A stretch of 12,088 nucleotides of DNA from Chloroflexota bacterium (GTDB taxonomy: Bacteria; Chloroflexota; Anaerolineae; Fen-1058), in contig JACRBO010000102.1 of NCBI GenBank assembly GCA_016219235.1, forward strand, positions 1 through 12,088, read 5' to 3'. Position 1 is the first letter of the stretch, and every line of letters starts with the position of its first letter. Positions 1-6,449 of this stretch are shown in pieces. Made by a program: the position numbers and the translations under genes. A model generated the notes under the pieces. That model worked only from the letters and a program-made list of their open reading frames with translations, was not told the origin of the DNA and did no database searches.

Positions 1-447
1 CAGATCGCGGCGGCGCGGGCGCAAGTCGATGTCGCGCAGGCGGCATTGGCTGCTGCGCAATTGCAGTTGAGCAAAGCGACGGTCAGCGCGCCCGTGAATG
101 GCTTGATCGTGGCGAGCAGCCTGCACATCGGCGAAATGGCTGCGCCCAACATCGCGGCAATGACACTGGCGAATCTGGATGAAGTGACGTTAACGATCTA
201 TGTGCCAGGCGGTGATTTAGGACGGGTGTCGATCGGGCAAAGCGTCAATGTACGGGTGGACGCATTTGCCGAGCGGACATTCAGCGGCTCGATCGTGCGG
301 ATCAGCGATCAAGCGGAATATACGCCGCGCAACGTGCGCACGTCGGACGAGCGCACCAAGTTGGTGTACGCGGTGAAGATCAAACTGGCCAATCCCGATC
401 ATGCATTAAAGCCGGGCTTGCAAGCGGAAGTGCAGTTGGGGCGGTGA
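1..447 (+). CDS. HlyD-family membrane-fusion (periplasmic adaptor) protein, C-terminal part only
   Basis: The reading frame is open from base 1, so the gene starts upstream of the window and only the last 148 residues are visible. They begin in an Ala/Gln-rich coiled-coil stretch. A returning lipoyl-like half follows (SKATVSAPVNGLI), then a beta-barrel segment (LTIYVPGGDLGRVSIGQ, VDAFAERTFSGSI) and the typical tail VYAVKIKLAN..LKPGLQAEVQL. This is the C-terminal layout of HlyD/EmrA/YbhG-type adaptors, which link an inner-membrane ABC or MFS exporter to further export components. The next gene is a close paralogue with the same tail, so the two look like a tandem duplication in one export operon. 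No transporter subunit is visible, so the substrate is unknown. Its TGA stop (445-447) overlaps the first unit of a heptamer repeat array. Confidence 0.85.
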   Translation, partial: QIAAARAQVDVAQAALAAAQLQLSKATVSAPVNGLIVASSLHIGEMAAPNIAAMTLANLDEVTLTIYVPGGDLGRVSIGQSVNVRVDAFAERTFSGSIVRISDQAEYTPRNVRTSDERTKLVYAVKIKLANPDHALKPGLQAEVQLGR

Positions 448-487
448 TGCAGGAGGCAGGATGCAAGATGCAAGATGCAGGAGGCGA
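446..487. repeat. Heptamer tandem array, unit GATGCAR/GAGGCAG, six in-phase copies
   Basis: Read in steps of seven from base 446, the junction gives GATGCAG, GAGGCAG, GATGCAA, GATGCAA, GATGCAG and GAGGCGA. The array contains two bases of the upstream stop codon and the candidate start region of the next gene. It also supplies that gene's Shine-Dalgarno-like AGGAGG (479-484). A near-identical unit recurs inside pyrF at 6892-6961. The periodicity is seen directly; the mechanism of spread is not known. Confidence 0.8.
479..484 (+). promoter_or_regulatory. Ribosome binding site AGGAGG formed by the repeat unit
   Basis: AGGAGG lies 5 nt before ATG 490 and only 2 nt before ATG 487, which favours 490 as the start of the second adaptor gene. 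ATG 475 lies upstream of this site, and the nearest other GGAGG (452-456) is 18 nt before it, too far for good initiation. Confidence 0.5.
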
Positions 488-489
488 TG

Positions 490-1740
490 ATGGATAAATT
501 GAGACACGAAACACGCACCACGCAATACGCGCTGTGCATTACGTTGGGCCTGATGTTGTTGACCAGCGTTGCCTGTCAATCGCCGTCTGCCAACCCCAAC
601 GAACTGCGTTTGACCGGCGTGATCGAAGGTATGCAGGTTGAGGTCGTGGCGGAAGTGAGTGCGCGCGTTGTGACGATCGCAGCCGATGAAGGGGAGCGCG
701 TCAATGCGGGTGACGTGGCCGTGACGCTGGACGATGCAGCGCTGGCGATGCAGGTGAAACAGGCTGAAGCGGCGGTAAGTGCCGCGCAAGCGAATCTGGC
801 GCAGGTGAAGGCGGGTACGCGCCCGGAGGCCATCGATGCGGCTCAGGCCGCGTTGCGGCAGGCCCAGGCCGAGCGCGATGGCGCGCAAATGACGATTTCC
901 AATACGCAAATGATTCGGGACAACCCGCAAGAGTTGACGGCGCAGATCGATGCGGCGCGGGCGGGCGTGAAACTGGCGGCGGAAAACATCGGCGTGATGC
1001 AGACGCGATTGGCAGAAGCCCGCTATTGGCGTGAGTTCTACGACAGCGATAAGGATCGCCGCAAGACGCTGGATAAGCAAATCGAGATTGCGCAGAAGAA
1101 TCTGGAAATCGCCCAGGCCAGGCAGGTCGGCGCACAGGCGCAAGTGACGGCCTTGGAAGCAATGCGGTCTGATCCGGTGGCGCTGCAAGCGCAAGTGAAT
1201 GCGGCACAGAGTGCGTATAGCCTGACGTTAGCAAATGTGAGTGTGGCCGAGGCTAGACTGTCGGAATTGAAAGCGGGCGCAATGCCGGAAGATGTTGCCA
1301 TGGCGGAAGCGCAGCTGCATCAAGCGCAAGCGCAGTTGAAGTTGGCGCAAGCCTATCAATCGCGCGCGACGATAGCTGCGCCGTTGGCGGGGCTGGTTGC
1401 CGTGCGGTCGGCCAAAGTCGGCGAGGTGGTCCAGCCAGGGAGTGCGCTGTTATCGATCGTGAATCTCGATGTGGTAGAAATGACAGTGTATGTGCCGCAA
1501 AGCGATCTGCCGCGCGTGCGCGTGGGCGACAAAATGAATGTCCTGGTAGATGCCTATCCTGATGAAACGTTCAGCGGCGAGATCGCATCGATTGCCCGGC
1601 AGGCACAGTTTACGGCGCGCGACACACAAAACAAGGATGATCGCGCCAGCATCGTGTTTGCGGTGAAGATCAAATTGGCGAATGCTGACGGGCGATTGAA
1701 GGCGGGCATGCCGGCGGATGCGGTGATCAATTTGCAATGA
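490..1740 (+). CDS. HlyD-family adaptor protein, probable lipoprotein, with long coiled-coil hairpin
   Basis: This is a 416-residue efflux adaptor from ATG 490; in-frame ATGs at 475 and 487 are alternatives. The N-terminus has a basic start, a hydrophobic stretch (ALCITLGLMLLTSVAC) and a cysteine at about residue 29. The -3 position is Ser rather than Leu, so the lipobox is relaxed rather than canonical. The order is first lipoyl-like half (GVIEGMQVEVVAEVSARVV, DEGERVNAGD), a long Ala/Gln-rich coiled coil (about residues 80-285), second lipoyl half (ATIAAPLAGLVAVRSAKVGEVV), beta-barrel (MTVYVPQSDLPRVRVGD) and the VFAVKIKLAN tail. Two similar stretches within the coiled coil (QVKAGTRPEAID and ELKAGAMPEDVA) suggest an internally duplicated hairpin. 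The tail matches the upstream partial gene closely, so they are tandem paralogues, probably serving one exporter encoded outside the window. Its final codon and stop fall within the next repeat array. Confidence 0.85.
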   Translation: MDKLRHETRTTQYALCITLGLMLLTSVACQSPSANPNELRLTGVIEGMQVEVVAEVSARVVTIAADEGERVNAGDVAVTLDDAALAMQVKQAEAAVSAAQANLAQVKAGTRPEAIDAAQAALRQAQAERDGAQMTISNTQMIRDNPQELTAQIDAARAGVKLAAENIGVMQTRLAEARYWREFYDSDKDRRKTLDKQIEIAQKNLEIAQARQVGAQAQVTALEAMRSDPVALQAQVNAAQSAYSLTLANVSVAEARLSELKAGAMPEDVAMAEAQLHQAQAQLKLAQAYQSRATIAAPLAGLVAVRSAKVGEVVQPGSALLSIVNLDVVEMTVYVPQSDLPRVRVGDKMNVLVDAYPDETFSGEIASIARQAQFTARDTQNKDDRASIVFAVKIKLANADGRLKAGMPADAVINLQ

Positions 1741-1811
1741 ACAATGATCAATTGACAATGACAAATGAAGAATGACAAAAGGCAAGTGACGAGTGAAAAG
1801 TGATGAGTGAA
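1735..1811. repeat. Heptamer tandem array, unit roughly [CAG]A[AG]TGA[CAT], eleven in-phase copies
   Basis: Steps of seven from 1735 give CAATGAA, CAATGAT, CAATTGA, CAATGAC, AAATGAA, GAATGAC, AAAAGGC, AAGTGAC, GAGTGAA, AAGTGAT and GAGTGAA. The last Gln codon and TGA stop (1738-1740) of the adaptor gene lie in the first unit. The GTG 1800 / ATG 1803 starts of the peptidase lie in the tenth. The unit drifts from CAATGAC-like on the left to GAGTGAA-like on the right. Confidence 0.8.
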
Positions 1812-2954
1812 GGGGCACAGTTCGAGGGGAGAAAGGCGCTGGAGTATGCGGCCTCAATTGCGCGGCCACGATTGGTGGGAACGGTGGAGCATGACAAAGT
1901 CGCGGATGAACTCGCCGCGCGGTTGGAAGGGTGGGGGTATCGCGTTGAACGACAGCCGTTTGAGTTTTCGACGGCGTTGAATGCGCTGCTGGCGCTGGCG
2001 TTGTCGCTCAACGCGGTGTGCGTGGTCGTAATGGTGGTGGTGCGTCAACCTGCGGTGGTTGCGATTGCTGTGGTCGTGTGGGTGTTGGTCGGTTTGATCG
2101 GTCGATCCGTTTCAAGTTTCGCGGTTGCTTCGGCGCAACCGTCACGGCGTGAGCAAATGGCCTATCGGTTCGGCAAACGCTGTGCCGCATCGAACCTCGT
2201 GGCGACTTTATCTCAAGATGATCGACCGCGCCGCACGCTGTACCTCGTTGCGCATTATGATTCCAAGAGTCAACGCTGGCCGTTGGTGCTGCGCATCGCG
2301 CTGTTTACGCTGTTGATACCGGGCACGTTGTTTGCCCTCGGTGCAGGGCTGTTGAATCAGGCTACGGCATTGACTGACGTGTTTGCCCTCGGGGCGGCGG
2401 TTGCCAGTGCCATGCTGGTGGTGTTAGGAACGGGCAATGCCTCGCCGGGCGCGATCGATAATGCGTCGGGGGTGGGGCTGGTGCTGCATCTGGCGGAACT
2501 TCTTGCTGCTCGATCGGACTGGCGCGAGCGACTGCGCGTGGTCATTTTGTTGCCCAGCGCGGAAGAAGTCGGGCTGATGGGGACGACGGCATACGTGAAG
2601 CGCCACGTCGCGCAACTGCAGCGGGAAGATGCGCTCGTGCTCAACTTCGACGGCGTGGGCGTCGATGGAGAGTTGCAACGGGTGGGCGCGGCCTCATCGA
2701 AATTGTCTCAGTTGATCCAATCGGCGGCGCGTGAAAAAAATATCCCGATCAGGCGGTTTCGCTTCATCGGCGCGTTGTTCGATCATATCCCGTTTGCGCA
2801 ACAAGGACTTGATGCAGTATCCTTAATCGCAGTTGGCCGCGCCAGTCGATCGATTCACACGTCCCACGATTCGATCAATCAACTGCATGTGCGCGGCTTC
2901 GAGCAGGCGGGACGGGTGGCGTTGCGGGTGATCGGTCAACTGGTTGATAGGTAA
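1803..2954 (+). CDS. Membrane-anchored M28-family zinc metallopeptidase
   Basis: The product has 383 residues from ATG 1803; GTG 1800 directly before it is an alternative. No clear Shine-Dalgarno is seen because the start lies in a repeat array. The M28 metal-site motifs appear in order: LVAHYDSKS (His and Asp ligands near residues 151 and 153), SPGAIDNASG (bridging Asp near 219), PSAEEVGLMG (catalytic and ligand Glu pair near 254-255), NFDGVG (Asp near 283) and SIHTSHDS (His near 352). Two hydrophobic pairs are inserted: about residues 58-100 before the first ligand motif, and about 161-209 between the first and second. This suggests a four-helix membrane anchor with the hydrolase fold interrupted by the second pair. 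Family members are aminopeptidases or related amidohydrolases; the substrate cannot be read from sequence. Its last codons and TAA lie inside an octamer repeat array. Confidence 0.82.
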   Translation: MSEGAQFEGRKALEYAASIARPRLVGTVEHDKVADELAARLEGWGYRVERQPFEFSTALNALLALALSLNAVCVVVMVVVRQPAVVAIAVVVWVLVGLIGRSVSSFAVASAQPSRREQMAYRFGKRCAASNLVATLSQDDRPRRTLYLVAHYDSKSQRWPLVLRIALFTLLIPGTLFALGAGLLNQATALTDVFALGAAVASAMLVVLGTGNASPGAIDNASGVGLVLHLAELLAARSDWRERLRVVILLPSAEEVGLMGTTAYVKRHVAQLQREDALVLNFDGVGVDGELQRVGAASSKLSQLIQSAAREKNIPIRRFRFIGALFDHIPFAQQGLDAVSLIAVGRASRSIHTSHDSINQLHVRGFEQAGRVALRVIGQLVDR

Positions 2955-3020
2955 TTGGTCAAGCGGTCGATTGGTGAATCAGGCGACGGGTCAACCGATT
3001 GACCGATCAACCAATCACCG
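2934..3020. repeat. Octamer array GGTYRATN with inverted right half, about eleven units
   Basis: The array starts inside the last six codons of the M28 gene. Units run GGTCAACT, GGTTGATA, GGTAATT (one base short), GGTCAAGC, GGTCGATT, GGTGAATC, AGGCGACG, GGTCAACC, and then switch to the complementary orientation as GATTGACC, GATCAACC, AATCACCG. The two halves are imperfect reverse complements, so transcribed RNA could fold into a hairpin just after the stop codon. No U-run follows, so it is not a standard terminator. Confidence 0.75.
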
Positions 3021-3042
3021 GTTACTCTCTTTCGGAGACACT

Positions 3043-4029
3043 ATGCACAACTCCATCACCGATATCTCCGGCATCAAAGTGGGGCATGCGCAGAACGACG
3101 AAGCGTTGACGGGCTGCACGGTCATCCTGTGTGAAGGTGGCGCCGTGGGCGGCGTCGATCAACGCGGCGGCGCACCCGGCACCCGCGAGACGGACCTGCT
3201 GCGGCCCATGCATCTGGTCGAGAAGGTTCACGCGATTGTGCTGGCGGGCGGCTCGGCGTTTGGGCTGGATGCGGCTTCGGGCGTGATGCGGTATCTGGAA
3301 GAGCGCAAGGTCGGCTTCGATGTCGGCGTGACACACGTGCCGATTGTGCCAGCCGCCGTGATCTTTGATCTGGCAATTGGTCGATCGGATGTGCGGCCCG
3401 ATGCCGAGATGGGCTATCAAGCGTGCATGAATACCACGAACGGCATGATTGCTGAAGGTAATGTCGGCGTTGGCACTGGCGCAACGGTTGGCAAGATATT
3501 GGGCATGGGGCAGGCAATGAAGTCGGGCGTGGGTACGGCCAGTCTGGAAATTGGCGGTGGCGTGATCGTCGGCGCGATCGTGGTGGTGAACGCTTTCGGT
3601 GATGTGATCGATCCAGGCACGAATCACATCATTGCCGGGGCACGCACTGTGCACAAAGGCCCGATCAAGATCGGGGCGAATGATTACTTTGCCGATACGT
3701 TGGCTGTGATGCGCGGCCTGATCGGGCGCACCGCCGTGGGCTTTGCTTCGCGTGCCAACACCGTCATCGGCGTGGTGGCGACCAATGCGAAGTTGAACAA
3801 GGAAGAGATCAACAAAGTGGCGCAGATGGCTCAGGATGGTCTGGCGCGTATGATTCGCCCGGCGCATACGATGTTCGATGGCGACACGGTGTTTGCGTTG
3901 GCAACCGGCGACAGATCGGCAGATGTCAACATCGTCGGGGCGTTTGCGGCGGAGGCGTTTGGACAGGCAATTGTGCGCGGCGTGAGGGCAGCGAAGAGTG
4001 CGGGCGGGCTGCCGGGAGTGAACGGCTAG
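3043..4029 (+). CDS. P1-family (DmpA/S58) aminopeptidase
   Basis: The product has 328 residues from ATG 3043, preceded 5 nt away by CGGAG (3033-3037). An upstream TTG at 2944 in the same frame would place coding sequence inside the repeat array and is rejected. Family features are the N-terminal ITDISGIKVGHA, RGGAPGTRETDLL (41-53), LAGGSAFGLDAASGV (67-81), the Gly-rich core (AEGNVGVGTGATVG, 137-150) and RANTVIGVVATNAKL (237-251). In DmpA-type enzymes the precursor cuts itself ahead of a nucleophile that aligns with Thr240 here (Asn239-Thr240), giving two subunits. Members release N-terminal amino acids or beta-amino acids; the substrate is unknown. The residue assignment comes from remembered family patterns. 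There is no signal peptide, so the protein is probably cytoplasmic. Confidence 0.88.
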   Translation: MHNSITDISGIKVGHAQNDEALTGCTVILCEGGAVGGVDQRGGAPGTRETDLLRPMHLVEKVHAIVLAGGSAFGLDAASGVMRYLEERKVGFDVGVTHVPIVPAAVIFDLAIGRSDVRPDAEMGYQACMNTTNGMIAEGNVGVGTGATVGKILGMGQAMKSGVGTASLEIGGGVIVGAIVVVNAFGDVIDPGTNHIIAGARTVHKGPIKIGANDYFADTLAVMRGLIGRTAVGFASRANTVIGVVATNAKLNKEEINKVAQMAQDGLARMIRPAHTMFDGDTVFALATGDRSADVNIVGAFAAEAFGQAIVRGVRAAKSAGGLPGVNG

Positions 4030-4092
4030 ACCTGTCAGGTGGCGCAAGTCTTGATTGGCGTTCAAGCATTCGGTGCGCCACCTGACAGGTCT
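4028..4092. repeat. 19-bp perfect inverted repeat starting in the stop codon
   Basis: Left arm 4028-4046 (AGACCTGTCAGGTGGCGCA) and right arm 4074-4092 are exact reverse complements, separated by 27 nt. Each arm contains its own palindrome (ACCTG T CAGGT). The loop contains a nested CTTGA/TCAAG stem (4050-4054, 4062-4066). The left arm overlaps the last two bases of the aminopeptidase TAG. There is no T-run after the right arm. It may be a small mobile palindromic element, a 3'-end RNA stabiliser, or both. The pyr promoter starts 11 bp downstream. Confidence 0.85.
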
Positions 4093-4103
4093 GAATTTCA
4101 CCC

Positions 4104-4132
4104 TTGACAGCGCTCCTCAATGCGAGTAAAAT
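4104..4132 (+). promoter_or_regulatory. Sigma70-type promoter of the pyr operon
   Basis: A perfect -35 box TTGACA (4104-4109) is separated by exactly 17 bp from TAAAAT (4127-4132), a five-of-six match to TATAAT. Transcription would start near 4138-4140, leaving a leader of about 155 nt before pyrC. It is the only strong promoter seen ahead of the pyr genes. Confidence 0.75.
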
Positions 4133-4149
4133 CGCGCGCGGTCTGGGGT

Positions 4150-4242
4150 ATGAAAATACAAACAAGAATCTTTAGCTATCAATTGGGGCGCCTCAACGGC
4201 CGGGAGAAACTTCCCACCGTTGTTGTGGCGCTTTTTATTTGA
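4150..4242 (+). CDS. Possible 30-codon pyr leader peptide
   Basis: ATG 4150 opens a 30-codon frame (start MKIQTRIFSYQLG, end PTVVVALFI) that ends at TGA 4240-4242. It begins about 10 nt after the predicted transcription start and has a weak GGGG (4145-4148) before it. It runs through the first hairpin (4188-4231) and its U-tract. It stops 2 nt before the second terminator hairpin (4245-4267). This geometry resembles the E. coli pyrBI leader, where translation coupled to UTP-sensitive RNA polymerase pausing prevents termination. An open frame of 30 codons is easily found by chance, so the evidence is positional only. Confidence 0.35.
   Translation: MKIQTRIFSYQLGRLNGREKLPTVVVALFI
4188..4240 (+). 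terminator. Leader hairpin T1 with U-tract (attenuator candidate)
   Basis: The stem has three parts: GCGCC (4188-4192) with GGCGC (4227-4231), CAACGG (4194-4199) with CCGTTG (4217-4222), and GGGAG (4202-4206) with TTCCC (4211-4215, one G-U pair). Small internal loops separate them and an AAAC tetraloop closes the top. TTTTTATTT (4232-4240) follows immediately, as in an intrinsic terminator, yet the hairpin lies ahead of pyrC and inside the possible leader ORF. Confidence 0.6.
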
Positions 4243-4244
4243 TC

Positions 4245-4274
4245 GAGCCGACGCTGATTGTCGGCTCTTTTTTT
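4245..4274 (+). terminator. Leader hairpin T2, intrinsic terminator just before pyrC (attenuator)
   Basis: GAGCCGAC (4245-4252) pairs perfectly with GTCGGCTC (4260-4267) across a 7-nt loop, and seven Ts follow (4268-4274). This is a textbook Rho-independent terminator placed 21 nt before the pyrC ATG and downstream of the promoter. It would therefore act as an attenuator rather than as the end of another gene. A ribosome stopped at 4240-4242 would cover its left arm. Confidence 0.8.
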
Positions 4275-4295
4275 GCCTGGCGAACGGGAGATGCG

Positions 4296-5357
4296 ATGAC
4301 AACGCTTAAACTACCGGGGTTAATCGATGTTCACGTGCATCTGCGCGAGCCGGGCGCAACGCACAAAGAAGACTTCGATACGGGCACGGCGGCGGCGTTA
4401 GCGGGGGGCTTTACGCTGGTGCTGGATATGCCTAACAACACGCCGCCGATCACGGATGCGGCCACGCTGGCCGCGAAGAAGCAGCTGGCCCGATCGCACG
4501 CGCGCTGCGATTACGGCATTCACCTGGGCGCGGGCGATGACAATATCGAGACGGCGCATCAACTTGCAGCGCACGTGACGGGCTTGAAGATGTATCTCGA
4601 TCAGACGTTTGGCCCGCTGCGCCTGGATGATCTCGATTCACTCATCAAGCACATGGAGCGCTGGCCCGCTGATGTGCCGGTGCTGTGTCACGCGGAAGGG
4701 CGCACGGTGGCGGCGTGCATCATGGCCGCACACCTGACAGGCAAGCATGTGCACATTTGCCACGTCAGCCGCAAAGACGAGATCGATCTGATCCGGCGCG
4801 CGAAAGACAAAGGCATCAACGTGACGTGCGAAGTGACGCCGCATCACTTCTTTCTGACGGCGGACAGCGCGGACACGATCGGCTTCGGGCGATCCGAGGT
4901 GCGGCCGCGATTGGCGAAAACGGCGGATAAACAAGGGCTGCGCGAGGCGCTGGACACGATCGATTGTTTTGCCACCGATCACGCCCCGCATACTCTGACG
5001 GAAAAAGATTCACCCAAGCCGCCGCCCGGTTTCCCGGGTCTGGAGACGGCGCTGCCGTTGTATCTGGAACTCGTGCGCGAAGGACTGCTCTCGATGGAGC
5101 AACTGATCGATCGGGCGGTGAATAACCCCAGAAGAATTTTCCAGTTGCCAGAGCAGGTTGAAACGTGGATCGAGGTCGATGTTGATCACGAGTGGACTGT
5201 GTGCGGATCGGACATGCAGACCCGCGCGAAGTGGACACCGTTCGAGGGGTGGACGTTGAAAGGCCGGGTGGAGCGCGTGATGCTGCGCGGCACTGAGGCG
5301 TATCGCAACGGTGAAATTTTAGTGAAGCCCGGTTTCGGGCGCGATGTACGGGCATAA
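4296..5357 (+). CDS. pyrC: Dihydroorotase, CAD-like
   Basis: This enzyme cyclises N-carbamoyl-L-aspartate to dihydroorotate. It has 353 residues from ATG 4296, with GGGAG at 4286-4290. A longer frame from TTG 4239 would start within the terminator region and is rejected. Metal-site features are [10 protein letters not shown] (His13, His15, Arg17), [10 protein letters not shown] with the probable carboxylated Lys98, CHAE (His132), [10 protein letters not shown] (151-160) and ATDHAPH (Asp228). The [14 protein letters not shown] loop follows the active-site Asp. The chain begins almost at the HxH motif, so it lacks most of the N-terminal beta-sandwich strands of longer bacterial type I enzymes. 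Many stretches ([46 protein letters not shown]) recall the DHO domain of animal CAD. pyrB follows after 23 bp. Confidence 0.95.
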   Translation: MTTLKLPGLIDVHVHLREPGATHKEDFDTGTAAALAGGFTLVLDMPNNTPPITDAATLAAKKQLARSHARCDYGIHLGAGDDNIETAHQLAAHVTGLKMYLDQTFGPLRLDDLDSLIKHMERWPADVPVLCHAEGRTVAACIMAAHLTGKHVHICHVSRKDEIDLIRRAKDKGINVTCEVTPHHFFLTADSADTIGFGRSEVRPRLAKTADKQGLREALDTIDCFATDHAPHTLTEKDSPKPPPGFPGLETALPLYLELVREGLLSMEQLIDRAVNNPRRIFQLPEQVETWIEVDVDHEWTVCGSDMQTRAKWTPFEGWTLKGRVERVMLRGTEAYRNGEILVKPGFGRDVRA

Positions 5358-5380
5358 TCAAATTACATTTGGAGGGAAAG

Positions 5381-6373
5381 ATGGCAACGATGAATGGATC
5401 ACGACGAGCGACGGCAGCACATCTGCCACTGGGTGAGCGCGGCGATGGCCGCTTTTACGGGCAGCATATTCTGTCGGTGTCGCAGTTTGCGCGCACCGAT
5501 CTGGAATACGTGTTTGCCGTGGCCGAAGAAATGCGCACGATGGTGGAGCGCGTGGGTACGTTCGACTTGCTGAAAGGCAAAATCCTGACGAACCTGTTTT
5601 ATGAGCCATCCACGCGCACGTCATCGTCGTTCACAGCGGCGATGGAACGGCTGGGCGGCAGTGTGATCCCCATCAGCGAAGTGAAGTATTCGTCGGTGGC
5701 GAAGGGTGAATCGCTGCCCGATACGATCCGCACGCTGGAATGCTACTCGGATGTGATCGTGCTGCGTCACCCCGAAACCGGCGCGGCGGCCACGGCGGCC
5801 CGCTATGCGCACAAGCCCATCATCAACGCAGGCGACGGCACGGGCGAACATCCCACGCAGGCGCTGCTCGATCTGTTTACCATTCGCGAGGAATTGGGGC
5901 GTTTGGAAGGTTTGACGGTGACGATGCTGGGCGACTTGAAGTACGGGCGCACGGTCCACTCGTTGTCGCGCCTGTTGGCTTTGTACGGTGCGAAGTTGAA
6001 CTTTGTGTCCCCTGACATTCTGCGCATGCCCGCCTCGATTGTGGAAGAGTTGGGCAAGTTCAATGTGCAGCAGGCTGAGTACAATTCGCTCGAGCCGGTG
6101 TTGGCCGAAACCGATGTGTTGTATGTCACGCGCGTGCAGAAAGAACGCTTTGAAGACTTGAGCGTGTATGAATCGGTGCGGGGCGCATTCGTCATCACGC
6201 CCGAGACGATGAAGGGCGCGAAAGCCCAGATGGCGCTGATGCACCCGCTGCCGCGTGTCGGCGAAATTTCGCCTGAAGTCGACAGCGATCCACGTGCGGC
6301 GTATTTCCGCCAGATGGAATATGGTCTGTATGTGCGCATGGCGCTGCTCGCAATGGTATTAGGCAAGGCGTAA
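5381..6373 (+). CDS. pyrB: Aspartate carbamoyltransferase catalytic chain, CAD-like
   Basis: This enzyme joins carbamoyl phosphate and aspartate, the committed step of pyrimidine synthesis. It has 330 residues from ATG 5381, with GGAGGG (5371-5376) 4 nt before it. Motifs are [12 protein letters not shown] (carbamoyl-phosphate loop, STRT at 77-80), [11 protein letters not shown] (Lys108), [18 protein letters not shown] (151-168), [13 protein letters not shown] (183-195), MHPLPR (287-292) and [20 protein letters not shown] near the C-terminus. An N-terminal extension of about 25 residues precedes the core ([11 protein letters not shown]). No pyrI regulatory chain is in the window. Close resemblance to the ATC domain of CAD, with DHOase directly upstream in the same order as in CAD, suggests that the two proteins may associate. 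The stop codon is the first three bases of a heptamer array. Confidence 0.96.
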   Translation: MATMNGSRRATAAHLPLGERGDGRFYGQHILSVSQFARTDLEYVFAVAEEMRTMVERVGTFDLLKGKILTNLFYEPSTRTSSSFTAAMERLGGSVIPISEVKYSSVAKGESLPDTIRTLECYSDVIVLRHPETGAAATAARYAHKPIINAGDGTGEHPTQALLDLFTIREELGRLEGLTVTMLGDLKYGRTVHSLSRLLALYGAKLNFVSPDILRMPASIVEELGKFNVQQAEYNSLEPVLAETDVLYVTRVQKERFEDLSVYESVRGAFVITPETMKGAKAQMALMHPLPRVGEISPEVDSDPRAAYFRQMEYGLYVRMALLAMVLGKA

Positions 6374-6433
6374 TGCACAATTCACAATGCTCAATGCATA
6401 ATGCATAATTCAGAGTGCATAATGAGCGAGCAC
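6371..6433. repeat. Heptamer tandem array, unit YAATGCA, about nine copies
   Basis: In-phase units from 6371 are TAATGCA, CAATTCA, CAATGCT, CAATGCA, TAATGCA, TAATTCA, GAGTGCA, TAATGAG and a decayed CGAGCAC. The first unit begins exactly at the pyrB stop codon TAA. Only 16 bp, including the Shine-Dalgarno GAGG, separates the array from the next start. Confidence 0.8.
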
Positions 6434-6449
6434 GAACTGTGAGGTTGGC

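Noticed and set aside
406..1194. 262-residue minus-strand open frame opposite the second adaptor gene
   Set aside because: It is a compositional shadow of a GC-rich gene, with no recognisable domain and with repeat DNA at its end.
2934..3020. CRISPR array
   Set aside because: Units are 8 bp, degenerate and without spacers; the same holds for the other arrays. No cas gene is present.
2944..3042. TTG start extending the aminopeptidase by 33 residues
   Set aside because: The added residues come from the octamer array, and ATG 3043 has CGGAG at good spacing.
3022..4101. 359-residue open frame on the minus strand opposite the P1 aminopeptidase
   Set aside because: It is His/Arg-rich with no family motif and no ribosome site. 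The plus strand has a clear S58-family protein with a good Shine-Dalgarno.
4200..4205. PyrR-binding loop (CNGNGA-like CCGGGA) in the pyr leader
   Set aside because: Only the six-base core fits. The flanking bases expected in PyrR sites do not match, and the bases belong to the T1 stem.
4239..4295. TTG start extending PyrC by 19 residues
   Set aside because: It would translate through terminator T2. ATG 4296 has GGGAG upstream and gives the usual CAD-like N-terminus.
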